The notes beneath the pieces were generated by a model, which was given only the letters and a program-made list of their open reading frames with translations, was not told the DNA's origin and did not search any database. A program made the position numbers and the translations under genes. Of a stretch of 64,000 bases of DNA, positions 25,449 through 33,688 are shown piece by piece. Each line of letters begins with the position of its first letter. The stretch's first letter is position 1. The stretch comes from Spirochaeta isovalerica (lineage in GTDB: Bacteria > Spirochaetota > Spirochaetia > DSM-2461), in contig NZ_JACHGJ010000012.1 of the NCBI RefSeq assembly GCF_014207565.1, forward strand, positions 1 through 64,000. The letters are read 5' to 3'.

Positions 25449-26297
25449 TTAATCCTTATTAACAACTACAGCTTCCAGGGGGATTTCAGGGTAAATCTGC
25501 CCGGGTACCGGAGGCATGGAATTGTAAACCCAATCTATCTCAATGATCCCGACCTTCATACCGGCGACTCTTCTTAAGCCGGAAAATGATCCGCGAAGCA
25601 GGACGCTCTCCATCTGTAACGACAGGGAATAGACAACAACGACAGAGCCTTTTTCGATCGTTTCAAATTCCTTCCCGTATTCACCGGGAGCAAAAAGGAC
25701 CTGGTTTCCGTGACGGCAGAAAAGCTGCAAGGCCGGGAAAATAACGGGGTATCCCTCTTTATCGACCCAGGAAAGAAAACTGAGAGACGACAGGTTGTTA
25801 AGTAGTTTTTCCGTCCACCGGTTTATCGGTTTTTCCTTCCTGGTGCCCGCGGTAAACAGTCCGGTCATTCTTCCCGTTATGATCGAGGGCAATAGGGCGG
25901 GAATGGAGATTTTTTTTCGGGGATGAACGGTCCGGACATCGAGATAATGAGCCCGGTGAATCCCGAAATAGGTATTGTACCGCCACATGGGTTTCATGTT
26001 GAACTCTTCCAGTTCCTCCCCCGTGTCGGCTTCTCCCGTCCAGGACATTGTCCCCATCCAGTAGCTCATATCGAGGGTCAGAATCAGAAATCCGCTCCGG
26101 GGACGCTCCCTCAGATTGTCCTTGCTTCTCCCTTCGCAGAATTGCCCCAGAATGAGATGCTTCTCATCAGTCGCCTGTATGGAGGTTATTAATGAGACGT
26201 GGGGATTTCCGTCCCGATCGACTGTTGAAACTAGCCCTACCTTCTCATCTTTTTTGAAATCTACCAGATCATCCTTTTCGAATTTGCTGTCTGTCAT
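25449..26297 (-). CDS. Tandem split-barrel flavin-binding protein (PNPOx-like)
   Basis: 282 residues with two related halves that read like FMN-binding split barrels: residues 1-130 (VGLVSTVDRDGNPHVSLITS, FLILTLDMSYWMG) and about 165-282 (LSFLSWVDKEGYPVIFPALQ, VVVYSLSLQMESVLLRG). No signal peptide. It is the last gene of the GntR-glycyl radical enzyme-activase operon, overlapping the activase by 4 bp. A flavin reductase or oxidase acting on the product of the glycyl radical enzyme is a reasonable guess only; a non-catalytic flavin- or heme-binding role is equally possible. Confidence 0.75.
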   Translation of the reverse strand: MTDSKFEKDDLVDFKKDEKVGLVSTVDRDGNPHVSLITSIQATDEKHLILGQFCEGRSKDNLRERPRSGFLILTLDMSYWMGTMSWTGEADTGEELEEFNMKPMWRYNTYFGIHRAHYLDVRTVHPRKKISIPALLPSIITGRMTGLFTAGTRKEKPINRWTEKLLNNLSSLSFLSWVDKEGYPVIFPALQLFCRHGNQVLFAPGEYGKEFETIEKGSVVVVYSLSLQMESVLLRGSFSGLRRVAGMKVGIIEIDWVYNSMPPVPGQIYPEIPLEAVVVNKD

Positions 26298-27265
26298 TTT
26301 TTCTCCTGCTGTGCCGTCATACCTGTCCAGAGAACTTTCCCGCTGTCGAATCCCGCTTCTACGGCAGTCCGGACCAGTCCGTCCATCTCCTCTTTCTTCA
26401 TCAAAGGGCTATCGGCGAATTTCCAAGTCTGTCCCAGCCGTGCGTATTTATCCTTACAGAGGTTATTGAAAGCGCAAATTTCCCATCGGTCTATTTCATC
26501 CTGATAATCGCGAAGAAAGCCCGCTATTCCTGATATATTGGCCGTTCTGGCCGTCGCGCCGGGAATCGCCGGAGTTCTGATCCAGAGCTCCTTCGGACCG
26601 ACTCCCTTTTCCTTCAGTTCCATCAGGGCTTTGAAATTCGCCAGAATGATCTCTCTCTCCGCCCCGGTATATTCGCGGTGCAATAGGGGATTCGATTCCT
26701 TGAAATCAAAAAGTATCAGATCGATAAAGGGCAGAACCTCTTCCATTTTTTTCCACTGATAGATCCCGCATGTATCGAGTGTCGTATGGATTCCTCTCGA
26801 TTTCAGCTTCTGAAAAACCTCTTTGACGAATTCGGCCTGCATCATGGCTTCGCCGCCGGAGATGGTTATTCCCCCTCCCGACTCCTCGAAAAAAGCTTCG
26901 TCCTTGAGAAGCTCTTCAACCAGCTGGTCACTGGTCCATTTTTTTCCCAGGATTTCCAGAGCGTTTGTCGGGCATTCATTGACGCAGAGACCGCAGGCCG
27001 TACAACTCTTCCAGTCAATTTCAATAGAGCTTTCAGTCATGGTCAGCGAATGGTACGGACAGACATCGATGCAGGAACCGCACATGATGCAGTTCGAACC
27101 GATCCATTGGAGCCTCGGCCTGGATGAAATGCTCTCGGGATTGTGACACCAGCTGCAGCGCAGGGGGCAGCCTTTGAGAAAGACAGTCGTTCTCAGCCCG
27201 GGTCCGTCTTCCGTGGACATGCGCTGGATTTCCAGAACCAGGCCTTTTATTTCCTTTTCGCTCAT
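26294..27265 (-). CDS. Glycyl radical enzyme activase
   Basis: Installs the glycyl radical on the adjacent enzyme using SAM. The SAM cluster motif is Cys33, Cys37, Cys40 (GCPLRCSWCHNPE). An inserted ferredoxin-like block with two 4Fe-4S motifs (CIMCGSCIDVCP and CTACGLCVNECP, about 59-105) is typical of activases of dehydratase/lyase-type enzymes rather than of pyruvate formate-lyase. GGGITISGGEAM and TLDTCG are conserved. It overlaps the upstream glycyl radical gene by 4 bp. Confidence 0.95.
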   Translation of the reverse strand: MSEKEIKGLVLEIQRMSTEDGPGLRTTVFLKGCPLRCSWCHNPESISSRPRLQWIGSNCIMCGSCIDVCPYHSLTMTESSIEIDWKSCTACGLCVNECPTNALEILGKKWTSDQLVEELLKDEAFFEESGGGITISGGEAMMQAEFVKEVFQKLKSRGIHTTLDTCGIYQWKKMEEVLPFIDLILFDFKESNPLLHREYTGAEREIILANFKALMELKEKGVGPKELWIRTPAIPGATARTANISGIAGFLRDYQDEIDRWEICAFNNLCKDKYARLGQTWKFADSPLMKKEEMDGLVRTAVEAGFDSGKVLWTGMTAQQEKK

Positions 27266-29751
27266 ATTTTATCGTGGCTGAGACGGGCGATCAGTTCGTC
27301 CTGCAGCTCCCTCCCGATGCTGACAAAATAGGCATTGTAGCCCGTAACCCGTACGAGAAGATGCCGGTAATCCGCCGGATTTTTCTGCGCTTCTTTCAAG
27401 GTATTGGAATCGATCATATTGATCTGCAGAGCCGTTCCCCCGTTTCGGGCATACCCCTTGAGAAAGGCTTTGAATTTATTCCTGTTAGCCTCTGTCCCGA
27501 ATATGGAAGGATTGAAACTGATTGTATGGCTGGCTCCGTTGGGAAGTATGTTCACATAGTGCTCCTCCCCGTCGACAAGTTCTTTGCCGCCCAGAACCTT
27601 ACCGACCGAATTGCTGTTGGAGGTCGGTCCGTTCACATCCATCCCCGTTACGGGACAGATCGCATTGGAGAAAAACGTCCCCTTCGGTCGTCCGTCGGGA
27701 CTGGCGGGAAGGATAAAGCCGTCGCCTACCCAGTAATTCCAGCTGAGCATGCCGGGACGGAACTGGCGGTTTGTCGATTTCGTTTTGTGCTTCCACACTT
27801 CATCGGTCCAGGCCTTCATGACCTCCCATCCCATCCGGTCGGCCTCATAATCGTCCACGCCGAATTTGGGGGCTTTGTTTTTTGCCTTTGCCTGAAGGAT
27901 TTCATGCCCTTTCCAGTTATCTTTAAGGGCTTGAATCAGCTCTTCCATAGTGCAGATTTTATTGTCGTATACAAGGTATTTTACTGCCAGAAGAGAATCG
28001 ACTGTTGATGCGTATGTGACAGCTTCCATAGTCGTGAAATTGATCTCCGCTCCGCCTTCCGTCACATCTTTACCCTGTTCGGCGCATCCTTTAACCAGAC
28101 AGGAGAGATAGGGGGTCGGCGCCGTATCGGCCCGGAGGGACTCGGATTTCTCATAGAGGTTTACGCATCTCTTTACGATATATGCGGTCTGTTTCACGTA
28201 GGCATTCCAGAACTGATCCCAGGTCTTAAAACCGCATGGATCGCCGGTGCGCGGCCCGTCCTGTTTTACTTTTTCACTTTTCCCTGTCATGGGATCGAAA
28301 AAGGGAAAGAGATCCCGGCCGTTCCCGAATACCAGTTCCACGGCTTTGTAGAGATTGAGATTGTTATCCACCGTACCGGACCTGTCGTTCCCGACCATAG
28401 TGTTTTCCAGACACCCGACAGGTGCATAGTCCGCCAGATTCGATTTGTTGATCAAATCGGGAATTCCGCCCCGACGGGACTGCTCGTCCATTCCCGCCAT
28501 GGATCGCTCATCGAAATTCAGCAGAAAAGGGGCGCCCTGGCTGGACATGATCATATCGACGATGATATTCATCAGTTTTTCCGGACTGTTCCTGTGAATC
28601 CTGATGTTGGGCTTGGGTTCCAGAATGGGCGACAGATCATCGATCACTTCCAGAATCAAATAAGTAAGATCATTCGTTTTATCCTCACCGTCAGGTCCGA
28701 CTCCCGATAGAGTCAGAAGCTGGCCGTACCCAGCCGTAATCCCCTGGTTGCCGCCCACTTTGATAAGGGCGTCATAGGCCGTGTTGGCATGAACCCAGAA
28801 ACAGCCGAGAACTTCTTTCGCATATTCCCGGTCCATTCCCTCCGCAATGGATTTTTCCCAGTATGGGTAGAGATACTGATCGAGCCTGCCGAAAGAGACA
28901 CCCGGTCCGGGATAATTCTCATCGCTCATGATCAGCATATGGTTGATCCAGAGAGCCTGGAGCGCTTCGTGAAAAGTTTCCGGGGGATTAAAAGGGACTT
29001 TCCGCAGAATTCTCTCCATCTCCTCAAGCTCTCTTTTCCTTATGGTATCTGCTTCCTTTCGCCCCGAATCCCTGCAGAGATCGGCATAACGGGCCGCCAG
29101 ATCGACGGCAGTCGTCGATGCGGTCATCATGGCTCTCAGCTGAGCTCCCTTCCTCCCTTTTTTTTCTTCTTCGGAAAGACTGCCGTAGAATTCGTCGAGC
29201 TCCTGCCGGACACCTTTCCATCCGATCTTCAGCAATCTCTCGTGACCGGGAATCAGATGGCCGCTGGTGGCGCCGCTGTTCCCGTAGCCGTGATCGTGAA
29301 ACCATTTCATGGAAGCGCGGGTGCCCTGTTTTCCGTATACTCTACGGTCCCTGTCACGGGTTTCCTTTTTTGTCAGGCAGGATGATGTCTGAATATTGAA
29401 ACGCCCCCCGGCAATGAGATCTCCCGGAAGGATCTCCACCGGCAGGTAGCGCACCATAACTTCGCGATTGAACCAGGCAATCCGCTCGGGAAGAGACTTA
29501 TCCCAGAAATCATCACAAAGCTTGATTTTGCGGGCCGTCTGGGAAAAGGAGCTTCTGAAAGTCTGCAGAAAGGGATAGGTTTCAGGAACAATGTAATAGG
29601 TCAGCTCGTTATGCTGAAAGTCCCAGTCCTCGCCGGTGGTCCAGGAAGTATTCTCGTTATTCCATTTGCGGTCTGTGCCTTCAAAATAATAGTCTCTCAG
29701 CCACTTCACCCTCGACGAAAGATTTTTCGGTTCCTTAATTCCTGTTTCCAT
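27262..29751 (-). CDS. Glycyl radical enzyme of the PFL-like dehydratase/lyase group, substrate unknown
   Basis: 829 residues. The C-terminal radical site is RVTGYNAYF with Gly804. The thiyl-radical Cys447 is in VGCLEN, so the Cys-x-Glu pair used by eliminating members (diol dehydratases, choline lyase, hydroxyproline dehydratase) is kept, but the next residue is Asn where GCVEP-type enzymes have Pro. I cannot match it to one of the characterised classes. No microcompartment shell genes are near. It is co-transcribed with a GntR regulator, its activase and a flavin-barrel protein, and lies just downstream of the ornithine degradation operon, so an amino-acid-derived substrate is plausible but unproven. 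Confidence 0.92.
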   Translation of the reverse strand: METGIKEPKNLSSRVKWLRDYYFEGTDRKWNNENTSWTTGEDWDFQHNELTYYIVPETYPFLQTFRSSFSQTARKIKLCDDFWDKSLPERIAWFNREVMVRYLPVEILPGDLIAGGRFNIQTSSCLTKKETRDRDRRVYGKQGTRASMKWFHDHGYGNSGATSGHLIPGHERLLKIGWKGVRQELDEFYGSLSEEEKKGRKGAQLRAMMTASTTAVDLAARYADLCRDSGRKEADTIRKRELEEMERILRKVPFNPPETFHEALQALWINHMLIMSDENYPGPGVSFGRLDQYLYPYWEKSIAEGMDREYAKEVLGCFWVHANTAYDALIKVGGNQGITAGYGQLLTLSGVGPDGEDKTNDLTYLILEVIDDLSPILEPKPNIRIHRNSPEKLMNIIVDMIMSSQGAPFLLNFDERSMAGMDEQSRRGGIPDLINKSNLADYAPVGCLENTMVGNDRSGTVDNNLNLYKAVELVFGNGRDLFPFFDPMTGKSEKVKQDGPRTGDPCGFKTWDQFWNAYVKQTAYIVKRCVNLYEKSESLRADTAPTPYLSCLVKGCAEQGKDVTEGGAEINFTTMEAVTYASTVDSLLAVKYLVYDNKICTMEELIQALKDNWKGHEILQAKAKNKAPKFGVDDYEADRMGWEVMKAWTDEVWKHKTKSTNRQFRPGMLSWNYWVGDGFILPASPDGRPKGTFFSNAICPVTGMDVNGPTSNSNSVGKVLGGKELVDGEEHYVNILPNGASHTISFNPSIFGTEANRNKFKAFLKGYARNGGTALQINMIDSNTLKEAQKNPADYRHLLVRVTGYNAYFVSIGRELQDELIARLSHDKI

Positions 29752-30421
29752 TGATATATTCCTTTACTGTTGTCTCTCCGAATGCGAGAATTTCTTCCAT
29801 GATTTCTTCAGCGCCTTCCTTATCCTTTTTTTCAAAGGCACCGATCAGTTTCCGATGCTGTACCATTACCGTTTTCAGAGATTCTTCACTGCTGAAAAAC
29901 AGATCGGTCAGATAGCGGTAGACCGGTTTGAAAGAATTGAATATGAGAAGAAAAGCGATGTTTGATGACATTTTCATTATATGATAGTGAAGCATGTAGT
30001 CCATTTCTGCCGATTGTTGCGGGTTTTCAGCACTGAGCTCCGATGCCAATTCACGAAGGGTTGCCAGATCTTTTTCTGTTGCCGATTCAACAGCTTTGGA
30101 GAGAGCAAAGAGTTCAATAACCTTACGGGCTTCAAGTAAAGCGTGCAAAGTCGCGGGATCCCAGCTGTCGGGATCTTTCATCATATGTATCAGTAAATCG
30201 AGGGAGGCATCCTGTAGATAATCGCTAACAAATGTGCCGCTCTGAGGCAGAGTTTCAACAAGTCCGAGCTGTTCGAGATTTTTAATGGCCTGTCTTACAG
30301 TCGTCCGGCTGGCACCGTACTTTTCCGCCAGTTTTCTTTCGGGGGGAAGTTTCGATCCCTTCCCGAAAGAACCGCTTAATATGGCTTTCTCTATTTGCAG
30401 AGCAATATCATCAGCTACCAT
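29735..30421 (-). CDS. GntR/FadR-family regulator of the glycyl radical enzyme operon
   Basis: N-terminal winged helix (about 1-70; SKLPPERKLAEKYGASRTTV, AIKNLEQLGLVETLPQSGTF) and a C-terminal all-helical FCD ligand domain (about 80-225), 228 residues in all. It is the first gene of the operon and overlaps the glycyl radical enzyme gene by 17 bp. A long perfect palindrome with the FadR-type core TTGGTCCAACCAA lies 8 bp upstream of the ATG over its own promoter, which points to autorepression. The effector is probably the glycyl radical enzyme substrate or product. Confidence 0.93.
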   Translation of the reverse strand: MVADDIALQIEKAILSGSFGKGSKLPPERKLAEKYGASRTTVRQAIKNLEQLGLVETLPQSGTFVSDYLQDASLDLLIHMMKDPDSWDPATLHALLEARKVIELFALSKAVESATEKDLATLRELASELSAENPQQSAEMDYMLHYHIMKMSSNIAFLLIFNSFKPVYRYLTDLFFSSEESLKTVMVQHRKLIGAFEKKDKEGAEEIMEEILAFGETTVKEYINGNRN

Positions 30422-30429
30422 TAAATCCT

Positions 30430-30484
30430 CACTGAAATTGGTTGGACCAATTTCAGTGTAGGTCTATTCTAGAGATTCTGTCAA
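30430..30484 (-). promoter_or_regulatory. GntR operon promoter and 29-bp perfect operator
   Basis: On the minus strand: -35 TTGACA (30484-30479), 18-bp spacer, -10 TACACT (30460-30455). A perfect palindrome of 13-bp arms, CACTGAAATTGGT and ACCAATTTCAGTG around a 3-bp centre (30430-30458), overlaps the -10 and the start site. Its inner TGGT-N3-ACCA core is what FadR-type GntR proteins bind. The site lies between the orr stop and the GntR start, so it controls only the downstream operon. Confidence 0.82.
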
Positions 30485-30493
30485 ATAAAAGTT

Positions 30494-32305
30494 CTAGCGT
30501 CTGAGAATTCGCTTTCCGTAAACCGATTCGACAAGACTGCAGAGCCTGTCGTCATTGATCCAGCTTTTATCGGGCGTACCGGAAATATCAAAGGCTTTCA
30601 TCCTCGCCGAGTCAGCGACCATCTCCATGGCAAGATGGGCTTCCCGAAACGTAATGCCCTCCCCCTCCGCTCCGATGACATCGGTACTGAGGCGCACATA
30701 GAAACCTTCTGTTCCGGTTGTAACCTTCCTCAGAGAGTTGATCATAACTTCGCGCATTCCCAATAGATCGATATCTTCCATGGTGTAAACCTGAATATTG
30801 TGCTCCCGGATCAGCTCCACTTCCCGTTTTTCAGCATGGCGCAGACCTATGATGACTGTGCTTTCCGGTGAAATCCGGCTGGAGAGATTCAATTCCTTTC
30901 CGTTAAGCCCGAGAATATCCGCCAGAAATGTTCTGTCGGCGCCATGGGAATCCTCTTTCAAGAGAGCCGCTTCGGGTGCGAAAACCAGAAGTCCCGATTG
31001 CTTCAGAGCCGAGGCCATGCCTTTGATCCCTTCAATTGTTTTATTCTCCGCTCCGCCGATAAGGGGAATGATGTTTTCGCCGATGGTCCGGGCGATCATG
31101 CCGTCATTGATAGATTCGCCCGAGATTTCATATTCAAACCCCATCTCCTTCAGATGGCTGAGTAGAGTTTCCTCTTTAAATGTGGGGGAGTTGCCGAGAA
31201 GCAGTGTTTTTCCGGGCTTCATGGGACTATCGTCTCCTGTAAATGGTATTTTTTTAACGTAATTTGAAGTCATGGCCGCTAAAAGCGCGCCGTAATTGAG
31301 ATTGAAATTCACTTTGTCGCCGAGCTTCAGCGGCTGACTTGATTCGGTTACATCGACGAGAAGGTGGTCGCTGGAAGCTCCCAGTATGGAGATCTTTTTG
31401 TCTACTGGGACCAGGCTGTCGATGACCACATCTTCCCGCCCGACGCTGAGAATGGCTCTTAGGATGTCGCCTCTGTCGGAAAAGACCGGCTTTTCCCCGA
31501 AAGCATCCATTCCCGTTTCGCCGATGGGAACCGAGGGTTTTTTCTTCAGTTCAATCACTTCAGCGGAAAGCTGGAAGGCGTCGTGATGGCATCCGGGCCA
31601 GATCGTGCCGTTAACCGTTTCTCTCCCCAGAGCTATAGACTCGCCCAACCTGAGGTGGTTGACCCTTTTGGGCATCCCCCCCTCCATTAAAAGAGGAAGT
31701 GATGAAGAGTTCCCTCCGGAGATAATCTTCAGTTCGATTCCGAACGCCTCTTCTATCTTCTCCGCATAGCCGACCAGCTCGCCCATGTTTTTTCTCGAAG
31801 GCAGGACACCTCCGAAACAGGTGAGATTTGTCCCGAGTCCTGTCAATTCGACGCCCGGCAGTTCTATCACTTCCCGGGCCACATCCAGTAGATCGGTAGG
31901 CCAGATCCCTTCCCGGAGGTCTCCGAGATCGACCATAAGGATTACCTTATGGATCTTTCCTTTTTTTTCAGCCGCATCGGAAAGCGAGCGGATGACCGAA
32001 AGCTCCGAATTGAGACTGATATCGACCGAGGTGACGATTTCCTCTACACGGGACAGAGGAGGAATCCGCAGCATCATAACCGGCGCGTTTATACCGCTCG
32101 AACGGAGTCGGCGTATGTTCTCGATTCTCGATTCGCCGATGCTGGCAACCCCTCCGTCGAGCATGGCCTGCGCCACCATGGGCATCCCGCAGGTCACCTT
32201 GGTCACTCCAGTAACAGAAATCCCCGAGGAACGGCAGAAATCGACGAGAGTTTTTGTATTTTCCCTTATTTTTTGTATATCAACCTGAATTTCCGGACCG
32301 GGCAT
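30494..32305 (-). CDS. orr: Ornithine racemase fused to a degenerate arginase-like domain
   Basis: Residues 1 to about 360 are a PLP enzyme of the alanine racemase N-terminal fold (PLP Lys36 in GVTKVTCGMP; GGNSSSLPLL; NHLRLGESIALG), matching ornithine racemase, which makes D-ornithine for the aminomutase. The family normally ends there. Residues about 365-603 align by eye with arginase from end to end (IIGLRHAEKREVELIREHNI, YTMEDIDLLGMREVM, GITFREAHLAMEMVAD), but metal-site motifs are lost: GGDH is GGAE (417-420), DAHxD is PEAAL (about 444-448), and the DxDxxDP block is STDVIG (about 540-545). So the second domain should not hydrolyse arginine. It may bind arginine or ornithine as a regulatory or scaffold domain (inference). 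Last gene of the ornithine operon. Confidence 0.88.
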   Translation of the reverse strand: MPGPEIQVDIQKIRENTKTLVDFCRSSGISVTGVTKVTCGMPMVAQAMLDGGVASIGESRIENIRRLRSSGINAPVMMLRIPPLSRVEEIVTSVDISLNSELSVIRSLSDAAEKKGKIHKVILMVDLGDLREGIWPTDLLDVAREVIELPGVELTGLGTNLTCFGGVLPSRKNMGELVGYAEKIEEAFGIELKIISGGNSSSLPLLMEGGMPKRVNHLRLGESIALGRETVNGTIWPGCHHDAFQLSAEVIELKKKPSVPIGETGMDAFGEKPVFSDRGDILRAILSVGREDVVIDSLVPVDKKISILGASSDHLLVDVTESSQPLKLGDKVNFNLNYGALLAAMTSNYVKKIPFTGDDSPMKPGKTLLLGNSPTFKEETLLSHLKEMGFEYEISGESINDGMIARTIGENIIPLIGGAENKTIEGIKGMASALKQSGLLVFAPEAALLKEDSHGADRTFLADILGLNGKELNLSSRISPESTVIIGLRHAEKREVELIREHNIQVYTMEDIDLLGMREVMINSLRKVTTGTEGFYVRLSTDVIGAEGEGITFREAHLAMEMVADSARMKAFDISGTPDKSWINDDRLCSLVESVYGKRILRR

Positions 32306-33675
32306 CAGTTTCTATCCTCCAGATAGTACTCAAAAAGTTTGGCGGCATCTTCGGGATATTCAGTAGAAAGAACGCCGAGAGAAGCCATAATGTAAGTTTG
32401 ATCAATCAGAACTTTAGGCAGAGCCGGCGGGAGAAGGTCGAACTTATGGCCGTCGGAAAAGACTTCGCGGATCAGTTCGGGGCCGATTCCCAAACGGGTA
32501 AGAGCGCCTCCCGTACCGATTATATATTTCAAAGCGGTGAGATCCCGCCCTTCGGCCATTGTTTTCTTACCGCCGCTCGCAAAGGAATCGCGGTACTTGC
32601 CCGCATGGCGATGCAAGCCTATCTTTAAAGCGGTGTAGGTCAATTCACCGACCAGTTTTTTTTCAGCGTCGGTCTGAGGAACGGGCGGCAGAGCCTGAAC
32701 AGCTTCTTCCAGAGCTTCTTCCGGCAATCCCGTCCTCATTGAAAGCCGCTTTTTATCAGCCAGCTCATAGACATTCATCCGGTTGACGTAAACGCCGAGA
32801 TCTCCTTCTACGGTTCTCTTCGCGTCCGGCTCCGGAGAAAGCTGTATCCGGCTGATTTCCTCGGACCCGTCGGTCACCGAGTGGACATCGGTCGTCGCTC
32901 CGCCAACATCGAAGGTCACCAGATCGCCCAGTTCATTCTTGAGGAACCGCGTCGCCTCCATAACGGCTCCCGGCGTGGGAATGACATGGCCATCGACGAG
33001 GCTGCGGATTTTTTCCATACCGGGAGCATGAATGATGTGCTCTTCAAAGACTTTCTGAATGACCCTCCGCGCCGGAAGCACTTCAAGCCGGTCAATCGAA
33101 GGGTAGACATTATCTACTATATAGAGCTTCGTTCCGGATTCGAGGAATATCTCCCTGATTTCATCGTGGTTCTGGATATTACCGGCATAAATGACGGGGA
33201 TTCCCAGATTAAGTTCGGCGATCTTCTCCGCATTGTCCAGAGCCGTATCGCGTTCTCCGTAATCCACTCCTCCGGCGATCATAATGATATTGGGCTTAAG
33301 CTCAACCAGTTTTTTCAGATCAGTCCGGCGCATTCGGCCGGCTGTTATCTGGTGGATATTGGCACCGGCGCCGAGAGCCGCTTCCTTCGCCGCCCGGACC
33401 GTCATATCGTAGACGAGCCCGTGGACGGTCATGCGCAGCCCTCCGGCGGCACTGCTGGAGGCGAGAAAACGCTCCCATGTGAGTTCTTCTGTTTTGAGAT
33501 TCTTTTTTAAATGATCGATGGCGCCTTCCAGCCCCACCGTGACATCGCCCTCGAGAACGGAAGTGGGGGCGAAGCCCTGCCCGGCAAGGCGGGGCTCTGC
33601 TGTTCCCATTCCGACAAAGGCGTTAACAACTGTAGTGGTGCTGCCTATCTCGGCAGCCAGGACATCAACTTTCAC
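32305..33675 (-). CDS. MutL/GlmL-type protein of the ornithine aminomutase operon
   Basis: ASKHA-fold ATPase-like protein, about 456 residues, of the GlmL/MutL family found with B12-dependent aminomutases and mutases; a reactivating or chaperone role for the mutase is assumed. VLAAEIGSTTTVVNAF is the phosphate-1 loop, IMIAGGVDYGERDTALDNAE and VTFDVGGATTDVHSV are further ATPase blocks, and IIGTGGALTRLG lies near the end. I chose GTG at 33675, with AGAGG upstream, since the first 38 residues of the longer frame lie in the oraE coding region and do not look like protein. The stop overlaps the start of orr. Confidence 0.88.
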   Translation of the reverse strand: MKVDVLAAEIGSTTTVVNAFVGMGTAEPRLAGQGFAPTSVLEGDVTVGLEGAIDHLKKNLKTEELTWERFLASSSAAGGLRMTVHGLVYDMTVRAAKEAALGAGANIHQITAGRMRRTDLKKLVELKPNIIMIAGGVDYGERDTALDNAEKIAELNLGIPVIYAGNIQNHDEIREIFLESGTKLYIVDNVYPSIDRLEVLPARRVIQKVFEEHIIHAPGMEKIRSLVDGHVIPTPGAVMEATRFLKNELGDLVTFDVGGATTDVHSVTDGSEEISRIQLSPEPDAKRTVEGDLGVYVNRMNVYELADKKRLSMRTGLPEEALEEAVQALPPVPQTDAEKKLVGELTYTALKIGLHRHAGKYRDSFASGGKKTMAEGRDLTALKYIIGTGGALTRLGIGPELIREVFSDGHKFDLLPPALPKVLIDQTYIMASLGVLSTEYPEDAAKLFEYYLEDRN

Positions 33676-33688
33676 AATGCCTCTTTGA

